Below are positions 16,378 through 24,812 of a stretch of 39,413 nt of DNA, one piece after another. The notes below the pieces were generated by a model. The model did no database searches. It was not told where the DNA came from and was given only the letters and a program-made list of their open reading frames with translations. Both the position numbers and the translations under genes were made by a program. Where the stretch lies: positions 1 through 39,413 of the forward strand of contig NZ_MRZJ01000012.1 of the NCBI RefSeq assembly GCF_002994445.1, in the 5' to 3' direction. Numbering within the stretch: the stretch's first letter is position 1; each line of letters opens with the position of its first letter. Source of the DNA: Staphylococcus simulans (lineage in GTDB: Bacteria > Bacillota > Bacilli > Staphylococcales > Staphylococcaceae).

Positions 16378-16683
16378 TTGATATTTATATATATAATATT
16401 TTCAGCTATTTTACTTTATTATGCTTTAAAATATGGAATTAGAAATGGTTTTGTTGAACTTGAAGCGAATAAAGATGGTTTAGTTTACTATAAAAAAAGT
16501 GAGAGTTTACTTGAAGAGATAGAAAATATTTATAGTAGAGTTTCTACGTCTAAATCTAAAGAAGCGAAAGCTATCTATAATGAGGCTTTTGACATATTGC
16601 TTTCTGAAAAAAAGCCGAAGATTATATTTAAAGAATTAACTGAGAAGAAAGAAGAAATTTTTAAATTAAGTATAGACGACTAA
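16378..16683 (+). CDS. Membrane-anchored small protein (101 aa)
   Basis: TTG 16378 is chosen because AGGAGG lies 6 bases before it; the ATG at 16345 lies upstream of that site. The product has an N-terminal membrane helix (LIFIYIIFSAILLYYALKYG) and an acidic/basic helical tail (SESLLEEIENIYSRV, KIIFKELTEKKEEIFKL). Unknown family. It probably belonged to a rolling-circle plasmid, sitting between block B and ssoA copy B. Confidence 0.55.
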   Translation: MIFIYIIFSAILLYYALKYGIRNGFVELEANKDGLVYYKKSESLLEEIENIYSRVSTSKSKEAKAIYNEAFDILLSEKKPKIIFKELTEKKEEIFKLSIDD

Positions 16684-16694
16684 CTAGTTCTAAA

Positions 16695-16855
16695 TGACGC
16701 ATTTATGCCGAGAAAATTTATTGATCAATGAGAAGAACCCTTAACTAAACTTGAAGACGAATGTCGGCATAGCGTGAGCTATTAAGCCGACCATTCGACA
16801 AGTTTTGGGTTTGTTAAGGGTTCAGAGGCTCGTTGTCAATAAAGCAATTTAATTA
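16695..16855. other. ssoA-like single-strand origin, copy B
   Basis: Starts gcatttatgccgagaaaatt; long imperfect inverted repeat (aacccttaac...gttaagggtt; tgtcggcat...) with tagcgt at 16770-16775. Very close to the ssoA/palA of pC194-, pT181- and pE194-type plasmids as I recall it. It allows lagging-strand initiation during rolling-circle replication. Confidence 0.75.
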
Positions 16856-16891
16856 GTAAGATGACTTTAAGGCATGGAAAGGAGTTTTACA

Positions 16892-17140
16892 TTGGTTAAA
16901 AGTTTTACTAAATCATTATTAGAATCCGTTGTTGTATTAATTGGAATATCAATAGTTTTGTGGTTGTTAAATAAAATCGAAGTTGACGCTAGAGGAATTG
17001 ATAATGTCATCAGCGAGTCTCAGTATAATAGTTTTGCATTTGTGAATTTTTTTGATTTAGAGGTATTTAATATCGCTTTTTGTATTCTTATTATTGTCTT
17101 AATAATTTATATTTTGGTTAAAACTGCGTTGAGAAAATAG
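16892..17140 (+). CDS. Small membrane protein (82 aa)
   Basis: TTG 16892 is preferred over ATG 16874 because GGAAAGGAG lies 7 bases upstream of it. Two membrane helices: SVVVLIGISIVLWLLNKI and FNIAFCILIIVLIIYILVKT, joined by a polar loop. It lies directly upstream of the dso-like site and rep fragment. Unknown function. Confidence 0.5.
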   Translation: MVKSFTKSLLESVVVLIGISIVLWLLNKIEVDARGIDNVISESQYNSFAFVNFFDLEVFNIAFCILIIVLIIYILVKTALRK

Positions 17141-17158
17141 GTGGCTTTTGTAACGAGT

Positions 17159-17222
17159 GAAACGAGTTTCTTCTTGTCTTGATACTAAGGGTAACTATTT
17201 CGATTTTGAATAGTTACCCTTA
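17159..17222 (+). other. Double-strand-origin-like sequence, copy A
   Basis: gaaacgagtttcttcttg followed by tcttgatacta resembles the pC194-family nick region (TCTTG/ATA), and is followed at once by a 13-bp perfect hairpin ctaagggtaacta (17185-17197)/tagttacccttag (17210-17222). It stands just before the rep fragment. Copies B (25071-25099) and C (33994-34021) share the sequence up to the nick. Confidence 0.6.
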
Positions 17223-17227
17223 GAGCG

Positions 17228-17557
17228 TTGGTATACCTGGCTTCAACCACAAAAAAAGATGCGTTGGGATTATCTTTGATGATGCAGTATATTAAGCAGG
17301 AAGAAAAAAAGGAATTCATTTTTTTAACACTTACGACGCCAAATGTAACGAATGAGCATTTGGAAAGTGAAATAAAAAATTATAATAAAGCATTAAAAAA
17401 AATGGTTGAACGTAAAAAAGTGAAGTCGATTATCAAAGGTTATGTAAGAAAATTAGAGATAACATATAATCAAAAACGAGATGATTATAATCCACATTTT
17501 CATGTTTTGATAGCTGTTAATAAATCATATTTTACAGATAAACGGTATTATATTAGT
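17228..17557 (+). pseudogene. rep: pC194-type rolling-circle Rep, internal fragment
   Basis: The frame contains KKDALGLSLMMQYIKQEEKK, EFIFLTLTTPNV, KGYVRKLEITYN, DDYNPHFHVLIAVNKSYFTD: the Rep_1 family with its HUH metal motif (PHFHVL) and the segment that leads to the catalytic Tyr. The N-terminal cysteine-rich part is missing and the first codons (VYLAST) look foreign; the 3' half is cut at 17557 by IS431 copy 3. The matching C-terminal end is found at 27891-28024. Not functional. Confidence 0.85.
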
Positions 17558-18346
17558 GGTTCTGTTGCAAAGTAAAAAATATAGCTAACCACTAATATGT
17601 CATGTCAGTGTTCGTTTAACTTGCTAGCATGATGCTAATTTCGTGGCATGGCGAAAATCCGTAGATCTGAAGAGACCTGCGGTTCTTTTTATATAGAGCG
17701 TAAATACATTCAATACCTTTTAAAGTATTCTTTGCCGTATTCATACTTTGATATCTTGTCTTTCTTACTTTAATATGACGGTGATCTTGCTCAATGAGAT
17801 TATTCAGATATTTCGATGTACAATGACAGTCGGGATTCAGTTTGAACGTTTTAATAACTTTAGCCATGGCTACCTTCGTTGAAGGTGCCTGATCTGTAAT
17901 TACCTTTTGAGGTTTACCAAATTGTTTAATGAGACGTTTGATAAATGCATATGCTGCATGATTATCACGTTGCTTACGCAACCAAATATCTAATGTATGT
18001 CCCTCTGCATCAATAGCACGATATAAATAGCTCCATTTCCCTTTTATTTTGATGTATGTCTCATCAATACGCCATTTGTAATAGGCTTTTTTATGTTTTT
18101 TCTTCCAAATTTGATACAAAATCGGAGCATATTCTTGAACCCAACGGTAGACCGTTGAATGATGAACGTTTACACCACGTTCCCTTAATATTTCAGATAT
18201 ATCACGATAACTCAATGTATATCTTAGATGGTAGCCAACGGCTACAGTGATGACGTCCTTGTTAAATTGTTTATATCTGAAATAGTTCATACAGAAGACT
18301 CCTTTTTGTTAAAATTATACTATAAATTCAACTTTGCAACAGAACC
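17558..18346 (-). mobile_element. IS431: IS431/IS257 copy 3, complete
   Basis: 789 bp with ends ggttctgttgcaaagt and aactttgcaacagaacc. Flanks atattagt / gttataac are not duplicated. It interrupts rep on one side and an IS30-family transposase on the other. Opposite orientation to copy 2; the segment between them (12599-17557) could invert by recombination. Confidence 0.93.
17616..18290 (-). CDS. tnp: IS431 transposase (copy 3)
   Basis: 224 residues, intact, identical in protein sequence to copy 2. The DDE residues D76, D133 and E167 are all present, so this copy should be able to supply transposase to the defective copies. Confidence 0.93.
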   Translation of the reverse strand: MNYFRYKQFNKDVITVAVGYHLRYTLSYRDISEILRERGVNVHHSTVYRWVQEYAPILYQIWKKKHKKAYYKWRIDETYIKIKGKWSYLYRAIDAEGHTLDIWLRKQRDNHAAYAFIKRLIKQFGKPQKVITDQAPSTKVAMAKVIKTFKLNPDCHCTSKYLNNLIEQDHRHIKVRKTRYQSMNTAKNTLKGIECIYALYKKNRRSLQIYGFSPCHEISIMLAS

Positions 18347-19014
18347 GTTATAACACTATTTACCGTGCTATTTATTTAGGCCTATTTGATCCGCCTAAAT
18401 TAAGTCACGGTAACCGTGGATGTATTAGATTGTTAAGGCATAGAGGTAAGACTAGACACACTAAAAGTCATCAAGAAAATAGAGGTAGAATTAGAATAAG
18501 TTATTCAATACATGATCGACCTCAAATCATTAATGATAGAGAACGAATCGGAGATTGGGAAGCCGATACTGTTATGGGAAAAACTGGAAAATCTTGTCTT
18601 GTTACATTAGTAGATCGTAAAACCGGCTATTTACTTTGTGGTAAAGTATCTAAAAAGAAATCTGAGTTTGTGAAACAGAAAATCGTAGATTTACTTGGCA
18701 CCTTACCAAACAATAAACGATTATCTATTACACCAGATAGAGGTAAAGAGTTTTCTAAATATCCAGAAATTACGTCAGAGTTAGATAACATTCCATTTTA
18801 TTTTCCTAATCCTCATTCCCCTTGGCAACATGGAACTAATGAAAATACAAATGGATTGATTAGAGAATATATAGCCAAAGGTATTGATATTGATAACATT
18901 ACAGAAGAATAAATAGAGCATTATGTTTATAAGTTGAATACACGTCCTCGTAAACGATTTGATTGGAAAACACCCGCAGAGCTTTTCATTGATAAAGTGT
19001 TGCACTTAATTTGA
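18347..19014 (+). pseudogene. IS30-family transposase, 5'-truncated and with nonsense codon
   Basis: Open from the IS431 end: YNTIYRAIYLGLFDPP, then the IS30 core GDWEADTVMGKTGKSCLVTL (first Asp), ITPDRGKEFSKY (second Asp) and PHSPWQHGTNENTNGLIREY (Glu). TAA at 18910-18912 replaces an expected Gln codon, after which IEHYVYKLNTRPRKRFDWKT continues in frame to TGA 19012-19014. The N-terminal DNA-binding part was removed by IS431 copy 3. cacttaatttgacaattg at the end is probably the right terminal repeat. Inactive. Confidence 0.85.
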
Positions 19015-19081
19015 CAATTGAAGATATAAAAAAGCTTTTATTGTTATACTTATTGATATCGTGTTTAAAGGAGAGGATTAA

Positions 19082-20131
19082 ATGTTTTTGGCATGGAACG
19101 AAATTAAATACAATAAGCTGAAATTTGGATTAATTATAGGCATTCTTGTATTAATTAGTTACTTACTTTTTTTATTATCTGGATTAGCGAATGGTTTAAT
19201 TAATATGAACACAGAAGGTATTAAGAAGTGGCAGGCAGATGCAATTGTCTTAAATAAAGATGCTAATCAAACGGTACAACAATCAGTAATAACAACATCG
19301 GATGTTAAAGGGAAATTTAAAAAAGAGGCTCCTTTAAAGCAAATGGGCATTATCGCTTCAAAGGGAAATAGTAAAGAGAATGCGATACTCTTTGGGGTAA
19401 CATCAAATTCATTCTTGATTCCGAAGATCAAGGAAGGCAAAGCGTTTAATAAAGATAATGAGGTTGTCATTGATCAATCATTGAAAGATAAAGGATTTAA
19501 AGTTAATGACATAATCAATTTATCTCAATCTGACGAGAAATTACATATCGTTGGAGTGTCAGAAAGTGCGAAATATAATGCTTCTCCTGTTATTTTTACT
19601 AATAATAAAACGGTGGAAAAAATTAACCCAGCATTATCGTCAGACAAAACCAATTCAGTAGTTGTCAAAGATAATAATTGGAATGATAAAAAGATAAATA
19701 GTGATTTAGAAGTGATTGGTATTGATGAATTTGTAGAAAATCTACCAGGTTATAAATCTCAAAATTTAACAATGAATTTCATGATTACATTTTTGTTTGT
19801 TATTTCTGCTACAGTTATTGGAGTATTCTTATATGTTATTACTCTACAAAAAAAGAGTTTATTCGGTGTATTAAAAGCGCAAGGATTTACGGATGGATTC
19901 TTAATGAAGATGGTGTTAGCACAAACCTTTATATTATCTTTAATTGGCTCATTAATTGGATTAATGTTGACCCTGCTTACAAGTCTAATTTTACCCAAAG
20001 CAGTACCGATTCAATTTGATGTTATAACACTTATTATTTTCGGCATTGTTCTGATACTTATTTCACTTGTGGGTAGTCTTTTCTCAGTACTATCTATTAG
20101 AAAAATTGATCCACTTAAGGCAATCGGATAA
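19082..20131 (+). CDS. FtsX-like ABC permease (HrtB-like)
   Basis: 349 residues, AAAGGAG before ATG 19082. Topology of the MacB/FtsX family: one N-terminal helix (about 15-38), a large extracytoplasmic domain (about 40-230), then three C-terminal helices (MNFMITFLFVISATVIGVFL, LAQTFILSLIGSLIGLML, IIFGIVLILISLVGSLF), ending SIRKIDPLKAIG as in HrtB. Twelve bases separate it from its ATPase. HrtBA-like pumps expel haem or membrane-active compounds; here the neighbours are PSM-like peptide genes, so export of, or protection from, an amphipathic peptide is an alternative. Substrate unproven. Confidence 0.78.
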   Translation: MFLAWNEIKYNKLKFGLIIGILVLISYLLFLLSGLANGLINMNTEGIKKWQADAIVLNKDANQTVQQSVITTSDVKGKFKKEAPLKQMGIIASKGNSKENAILFGVTSNSFLIPKIKEGKAFNKDNEVVIDQSLKDKGFKVNDIINLSQSDEKLHIVGVSESAKYNASPVIFTNNKTVEKINPALSSDKTNSVVVKDNNWNDKKINSDLEVIGIDEFVENLPGYKSQNLTMNFMITFLFVISATVIGVFLYVITLQKKSLFGVLKAQGFTDGFLMKMVLAQTFILSLIGSLIGLMLTLLTSLILPKAVPIQFDVITLIIFGIVLILISLVGSLFSVLSIRKIDPLKAIG

Positions 20132-20143
20132 GGAGGTTTCATT

Positions 20144-20806
20144 ATGTTAAAATTCGAGAAAGTGACAAAAGAATTTCAAGATGGAAATCATATGATTAAA
20201 GCAGTTAAACCAACATCATTATCTTTTGAAAAAGGCGATTTTATAGCTATTGTTGGTCCTTCTGGTTCTGGTAAAAGTACATTCCTAACAATGGCTGGTG
20301 CCTTACAAACACCTACATCTGGAGAAATTTATATTAACGATAAGAAAATCTCAAAAATGAATCAGAAAAAATTATCCAGAATGAGAATGAAAGAAATTGG
20401 ATTTATATTACAAGCGACTAACTTAGTTCCATTCTTAACAATCAAACAACAATTTCACTTATTAAAGAGTTATAAAAAAGATGTGTTAAGTACTCAAGAA
20501 CATGATAAATTGTTAGACGATTTAGGTTTGAAAGAAATCGAGAATAAATTACCTTCTGAAGTGTCAGGAGGACAGAAACAACGTGTTGCGATTGCTAAAG
20601 CAATTTATACACAGCCATCTATTATTTTAGCTGATGAGCCAACCGCATCACTCGATACTGAAAATGCGATGGCAGTTATGAAAATACTAAAAGAACAGTC
20701 TAAACAACGTCAAAAAATATGTATTATTGTTACTCACGATGAACGGTTAACTAAATTTTGCGACAAAATCTTTCATATGGAAGATGGTTACTTAACGCAA
20801 AAATAA
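20144..20806 (+). CDS. ABC transporter ATP-binding protein (HrtA/LolD-like)
   Basis: 220 residues, AAGGAGG before ATG 20144. Walker A GPSGSGKST (about 38-46), Q-loop FILQATNLVPFLT, signature VSGGQKQRVAIAKAI, Walker B IILADEPTASLD, H-loop VTHDERL. Size and motifs are those of MacB/LolD/HrtA ATPases that partner FtsX-like permeases. Translationally close to the 19082-20131 gene. Confidence 0.85.
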   Translation: MLKFEKVTKEFQDGNHMIKAVKPTSLSFEKGDFIAIVGPSGSGKSTFLTMAGALQTPTSGEIYINDKKISKMNQKKLSRMRMKEIGFILQATNLVPFLTIKQQFHLLKSYKKDVLSTQEHDKLLDDLGLKEIENKLPSEVSGGQKQRVAIAKAIYTQPSIILADEPTASLDTENAMAVMKILKEQSKQRQKICIIVTHDERLTKFCDKIFHMEDGYLTQK

Positions 20807-21060
20807 AATAATTAAAGCATCAATATATTATCATCAATTAAAAATATTTAGATTTTTAACTATAATATCTACTTTAGATGAACGCCTGATTAATCGTATA
20901 CAGACCGAACTAGCGAAGTTGATTTTTTAGTGTACTCTTTGATTGAGAGGAATCCTATCTGTTTATCTATCAATCTTCAACAATATATTTGCTACAAGTA
21001 CTTTACCAACATGTTAAAGTACTGCTTAACCATCTTTTTTGATTTTTCATCATAAATAAT
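20807..21060. other. Intergenic stretch without a gene
   Basis: AT-rich. A segment near 20875-20990 (gaacgcctgattaatcgtat) has less biased base use and may be debris of another element, but I cannot name it. No terminator directly after the ATPase is clear. Confidence 0.3.
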
Positions 21061-21061
21061 C

Positions 21062-21099
21062 AAAGTAGCCCCAACTCTTTAAAAAGTTGGGGCTACTTT
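21062..21099 (-). terminator. Terminator of PSM-like locus 2
   Basis: 15-bp perfect stem aaagtagccccaact (21062-21076)/agttggggctacttt (21085-21099), 11 bases beyond the peptide stop on the minus strand. Confidence 0.8.
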
Positions 21100-21110
21100 A
21101 ATTATTTATA

Positions 21111-21242
21111 TTAGCCAAAGAAACCAGCAATAACATCAATACCTTGTGCGAATGCTTTAGCGATATTAGTTCCCATTGTTACCCAATCTTGCTCTAGACC
21201 TGATTGAACTGCTTGACTGATAGCATCTACAATACCTGACAT
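21111..21242 (-). CDS. PSM-beta-like / SLUSH-like peptide 2 (43 aa)
   Basis: ATG 21242 follows GAGGAGG. The peptide starts [20 protein letters not shown], then [14 protein letters not shown] and IDVIAGFFG. It differs from peptide 1 at a limited number of positions, mostly conservative, so the two are paralogues or came in on related elements. Same family signs: no leader, 43 residues, QDW...MGT core, amphipathic helices. It is the second gene of a two-gene operon, 40 bases after the alpha-like peptide, ending at a strong terminator. Confidence 0.85.
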   Translation of the reverse strand: MSGIVDAISQAVQSGLEQDWVTMGTNIAKAFAQGIDVIAGFFG

Positions 21243-21282
21243 AAAATATTTCCTCCTCTTGTATTAGAAATTCAATTTTAAG

Positions 21283-21351
21283 TTAAGCAAAAGTGTCAAC
21301 GAGTGTCTTAATAAGTTTAATAATTCCGCCGATAATCTCAGCAACCATCAT
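21283..21351 (-). CDS. PSM-alpha-like peptide (21-22 aa)
   Basis: Reading from the ATG ATG pair at 21351/21348, which lies 8 bases after AAAGGGG, gives MMVAEIIGGIIKLIKTLVDT followed by FA. An ATG at 21360 is too close to that ribosome site. The pattern of Ile/Leu every third or fourth residue with Lys on one face and a C-terminal Phe-Ala resembles PSM-alpha1 and alpha4 (GIIAGIIKVIKSLIEQF, IVGTIIKIIKAIIDIFA as recalled). Such leaderless peptides are cytolytic surfactants exported by PmtABCD. Too short for homology to be secure, but its place ahead of a beta-like gene supports it. Confidence 0.7.
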   Translation of the reverse strand: MMVAEIIGGIIKLIKTLVDTFA

Positions 21352-21383
21352 AAACTTCATCCCCTTTCGCTATCGTTAACTTT

Positions 21384-21449
21384 ATTATACAAATTTTTTC
21401 GAGTTATAGTTTAAAATTCCCTAAATAATCATTTGAAGTTCCTAAGTGA
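21384..21449 (-). promoter_or_regulatory. Promoter of PSM-like locus 2 with AgrA-like boxes
   Basis: On the minus strand TATAAT lies at 21389-21384. Two 9-mers, ttatttagg (21428-21420) and tcacttagg (21449-21441), form a direct repeat with 21-bp period; the gap to the -10 is 30 bp, matching locus 1 within one base. tcacttagg fits the AgrA-box pattern at 8 of 9 positions, the other at 7 of 9. Confidence 0.45.
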
Positions 21450-21514
21450 TTATTTAACCTAAATAATGTATTTATACCAGACGTAAAAGCATGCTTAAGT
21501 GTCTGAGTAGAATA

Positions 21515-21557
21515 TTTTTGTTAAAGTTTGCTATAAAATCAACTTTGCAGCAGAACC
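21515..21557. mobile_element. Solo IS431 right end
   Basis: tttttgttaaagtttgctat, then aaaatcaactttgcagcagaacc, matches the last 40-45 bp of IS431 with a few changes (gcagcag for gcaacag). It marks an old junction. Together with copy 4 (from 23825) it brackets the 21761-23809 genes. Confidence 0.75.
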
Positions 21558-21760
21558 AGAAAATTTATACGTAATAAAAAATATAGTTTTGAAAATAGTT
21601 ATCATTTTTCTATCGATAAGTAAAAAATTACTATTTATCACAAAAAAAGAAGTGGATAAATAGTAATTTTTTACTTAAACTATAGGGAGATATACTTTCG
21701 TTAAAAACACTATCGATATATTTATACCATAAGTTATACATATTAAGAGGAGAATACGAG

Positions 21761-22339
21761 ATGTTTTTACTAGAATTCAAGCAATTTTCAACTAGAAAAA
21801 TGGTGGGATTATTTAAGACAGAAGATGATGTTAAGTCATGGATAAGTTCTATAGAAAATATAAAAATTTATAAGGAAAAAATTGATGGAAGGGTTATCAC
21901 AGACTATTTTTTAGAATACATGGAAATTCCTTCATACTCAGAAATTAATTGGAAAGGCAGCAAGTTCATACTTAGTAAATATATGTTTTCTCCAGAAGAG
22001 GGGGATATATCAATAACTTGGGAAGCGTTAAATATAGTAGATGAAATTGAAGAAATAATTTCTGGACAAAGTAAAGTAGGTTCCTATGTTATTAATAATG
22101 ATGAATTAGAAGATTATATTAAATCATTAGAAGATATGAAAAATTACTTAATTAGATATTTTGAGAACAAGAATCATAATGTGGAAGTTTTAGGTCATGG
22201 ATCAGAAGATGGAGAGTATATATTAGTAGATGATAAGTTTTTATGCCATTTGGAAGGTGATACCGTAACAAAATGGCAAGAAAAGAAATCTCCCAAAAGC
22301 TTCCTTGACAACTTCAACTATAATGACATCATTTCATAA
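21761..22339 (+). CDS. Hypothetical acidic protein (192 aa)
   Basis: ATG 21761 with AAGAGGAG upstream. Soluble, rich in Glu/Asp/Lys: MFLLEFKQFSTRKMVGLFKT at the start, a central EALNIVDEIEEIISGQSKVG and an aromatic segment near the end (DDKFLCHLEGDTVTKWQEKK). The strand-rich start and acid content are reminiscent of small immunity proteins, but I cannot assign a family. It is followed by brnQ 117 bases later and lies in the same IS431-bracketed module. Confidence 0.55.
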   Translation: MFLLEFKQFSTRKMVGLFKTEDDVKSWISSIENIKIYKEKIDGRVITDYFLEYMEIPSYSEINWKGSKFILSKYMFSPEEGDISITWEALNIVDEIEEIISGQSKVGSYVINNDELEDYIKSLEDMKNYLIRYFENKNHNVEVLGHGSEDGEYILVDDKFLCHLEGDTVTKWQEKKSPKSFLDNFNYNDIIS

Positions 22340-22456
22340 TAATTTCTATAAAGAACTAATCTTTATTATCTTAGAAGACTTAGGATTATAAACTTTCTCA
22401 TTGATGCTTATTAATATATTATAGGTTTCAAAGATATAATAAAGGAGGGGATTTTT

Positions 22457-23809
22457 ATGCACAATAAATTAACGTGGAAAGAAAATATGTATATCGGCTC
22501 TATGTTATTTGGATTATTTTTTGGAGCAGGAAATTTGATTTTTCCTATTCATTTAGGACAAGCCTCCGGCCCAAACGTCATATTAGCTAATATAGGCTTT
22601 TTAGTTACTGCAATAGGATTACCGTTTTTAGGAGTAATAGCAGCTGGTTTTTCACAAAAAAAGGATATTTTTGCAATATCAATGAAAGTTAATAGACACT
22701 ATGCATATATCTTTACTATAACATTATACTTAGTGATTGGCCCAATATATGCTTTACCTAGGTTGGCATCTACATCATTTGAAGTTGGGTTATCTCCTTT
22801 TATTAGTCAAAGCTTATACAAGCCATTTCTTTTTATATTCAGTTTATTATTTTTCATATTAACTTGGGTGTTCTCAAGAAATACTGCAAAAATATTGGAA
22901 TACATAGGGAAAATACTTAATCCTATTTTTGTATTTCTTTTAAGTATTATATTAACTTTGTCCTTTTTACAACCTATGGGTACAATCACTAGCGGCTCTA
23001 TTTCTAATGAATATAAACAAACTCCTTTTTTTAAAGGTTTTGTAGACGGCTATAATACTTTAGATGCATTAGCAGCATTGGCTTTTGGGATGATTATTGT
23101 AAAAACCATAAAAGATATGGGGATCTCAGAACCATTAAATATAACTAGAGAAACAATTAAATCTGGAGCTATTAGTATGGTACTCATGGCATTAATATAT
23201 AGTTTACTAGCTATTATCGGATCAATGAGCTTAGGAGAGTTTGAACCACATGAAAATGGCGGAATCACATTGACTCTTATTATTAAATACTACATAGGGG
23301 AATATGGCATGATATTTCTAGCAGTCATTATCACTATAGCTTGCTTAAAAACAGCTATTGGACTAAATGCTTCTTTTTCAGAAACATTTAGTAACTTATT
23401 CCCTAAATTTAATTATATTTTCTTTACTACTTTATCTTGTATTGTTTCTTTCTTAATATCGAATGTGGGTTTAACATACATCATTAAAATTTCAACTCCT
23501 ATATTACTATTGCTATATCCTTTAGCAATAGTATTAATTTTATTAGAAATTATAAATTTTAAATTCTTTTGTTCTAAGATTGTGTATAACTCTACTATAT
23601 TATTCACTCTTTTAGCTGCAGTCATAGATGCTATTAAACATTGTCCACCTTTCATTTCTGACACAAATTTATTTGAGAGTATAACATCAGTGTTTGAGAA
23701 ATATATACCTTTATCCTCAATAGGAATGGGATGGATTCCTCTATCTATTATAGGATTTATCTTTGGATTTATCTTGAGGAAAATGTTAAATAATTATAAC
23801 TATAGATAA
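22457..23809 (+). CDS. brnQ: BrnQ-type branched-chain amino acid:cation symporter
   Basis: 450 residues, typical length, AAAGGAGGGG before ATG 22457. About twelve membrane helices. The family start is plain: MYIGSMLFGLFFGAGNLIFP, IHLGQASG, followed by IGLPFLGVIAAGFS, ALPRLASTSFEVG and MGWIPLSIIGFIFGF at the end. It imports leucine, isoleucine and valine across the cytoplasmic membrane. Chromosomal copies are usual in staphylococci, so a plasmid copy within an IS431 module is probably captured chromosomal DNA. No attenuator or T-box was seen upstream. Confidence 0.9.
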   Translation: MHNKLTWKENMYIGSMLFGLFFGAGNLIFPIHLGQASGPNVILANIGFLVTAIGLPFLGVIAAGFSQKKDIFAISMKVNRHYAYIFTITLYLVIGPIYALPRLASTSFEVGLSPFISQSLYKPFLFIFSLLFFILTWVFSRNTAKILEYIGKILNPIFVFLLSIILTLSFLQPMGTITSGSISNEYKQTPFFKGFVDGYNTLDALAALAFGMIIVKTIKDMGISEPLNITRETIKSGAISMVLMALIYSLLAIIGSMSLGEFEPHENGGITLTLIIKYYIGEYGMIFLAVIITIACLKTAIGLNASFSETFSNLFPKFNYIFFTTLSCIVSFLISNVGLTYIIKISTPILLLLYPLAIVLILLEIINFKFFCSKIVYNSTILFTLLAAVIDAIKHCPPFISDTNLFESITSVFEKYIPLSSIGMGWIPLSIIGFIFGFILRKMLNNYNYR

Positions 23810-23824
23810 ATGAATGTCGAGAAA

Positions 23825-24472
23825 GGTTCTGTTGCAAAGTTGAATTTATAGTATAATTTTAACAAAAAGGAGTCTTCTGTATGAACTATTTCAGATATAA
23901 ACAATTTAACAAGGACGTCATCACTGTAGCCGTTGGCTACTATCTAAGATATGCATTGAGTTATCGTAATATATCTGAAATATTAAGGGAACGTGGTGTA
24001 AACGTTCATCATTCAACGGTCTACCGTTGGGTTCAAGAATATGCCCGATTTTATATCAAATTTGGACGAAAAAGCATAAAAAACCTTATTACAAATGGCG
24101 TATTGATGAGACGTACATCAAAATAAAAGGAAAATGGAACTATTTATATCGTGCCATTGATGCAGAGGGACATACATTAGATATTTGGTTGCGTAAGCAA
24201 CGAAATAATCATTCAGCATATGCATTTATCAAACGTCTCATTAAACAATTTGGTCAACCTCAAAAGGTGATTACAGATCAGGTACCTTCAACGAAGGTAG
24301 CAATGACTAAAGTCATTAAAACGTTTAAACTGAGTCCTGACTGTCATTGCACATCCAAATATCTGAATAACCTCCTTGAGCAAGATCACCGTCATATTAA
24401 AGTAAGAAAGACAAGATATCAAAGTATCAATACGGCAAAAAATACTTTAAAGGGTATTGAATGCATTTACGG
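23825..24472 (+). mobile_element. IS431: IS431 copy 4, 3'-truncated and frameshifted
   Basis: Left end ggttctgttgcaaagtt at 23825. The transposase starts normally at 23881 but has lost one base near 24043-24046 (atgcccgat for atgctccgat), moving it out of frame at about residue 55. Similarity ends at about 24472, so the last 30 codons and right terminal repeat are gone. The frames 23881-24126 and 24027-24482 are its two pieces. Not active itself. Confidence 0.9.
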
Positions 24473-24591
24473 TATGCCCTAATAATGCATATGAGTTAAA
24501 CAATGTTATGCTAAGTTACAATGTTTTTATCCGTAAAGACGACTTAGTTTATAGATAGAAATAATATTCAAAAGAGAAATGAATGAGTACT

Positions 24592-24692
24592 TTGCATTAC
24601 TCTACTAATCAATGTTATAATTAAGTTAACAAGAGCTTCGTGCATTATATGCACCAATCCCCTCACTATTGCGAGTAGTGAGGGGATTTTTA
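24592..24692 (+). ncRNA. Antisense antitoxin RNA of Fst/PepA-type locus 2
   Basis: Promoter TTGCAT (24592-24597), 18-bp spacer, TATAAT (24616-24621). The RNA starts near 24628 with aacaagagcttcgtgcatta, a direct repeat of the region around the toxin start (about 24794-24826), and ends in a 13-bp perfect hairpin aatcccctcacta (24656-24668)/tagtgaggggatt (24676-24688) plus T-run. Same layout as locus 1. Confidence 0.75.
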
Positions 24693-24710
24693 GGTGTTGG
24701 CTAATATCGC

Positions 24711-24812
24711 CTACTTTTTCTTATTGTTACGTGTACGTAGCCAATGCGTAAATAACGCAACAATACAACCACTGATGACTGTGGTCGTGATGTGAACAAG
24801 AGCTTCGATCAT
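24711..24812 (-). CDS. Type I toxin, Fst/PepA family (33 aa)
   Basis: MIEALVHITTTVISGCIVAL, then FTHWLRTRNNKKK: one hydrophobic helix with the VISGC core shared with locus 1 and PepA1, then an Arg/Lys/Asn tail. GGAGGTGC stands before ATG 24812. The leader has the stems gcgtc/gacgc (24834-24849) and gcctgagagataggc. Promoter TGTCAT-17-TATAAT on the minus strand (-10 at 24876-24871). Sequence differs enough from locus 1 that the two antitoxins may not cross-protect. Confidence 0.85.
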   Translation of the reverse strand: MIEALVHITTTVISGCIVALFTHWLRTRNNKKK

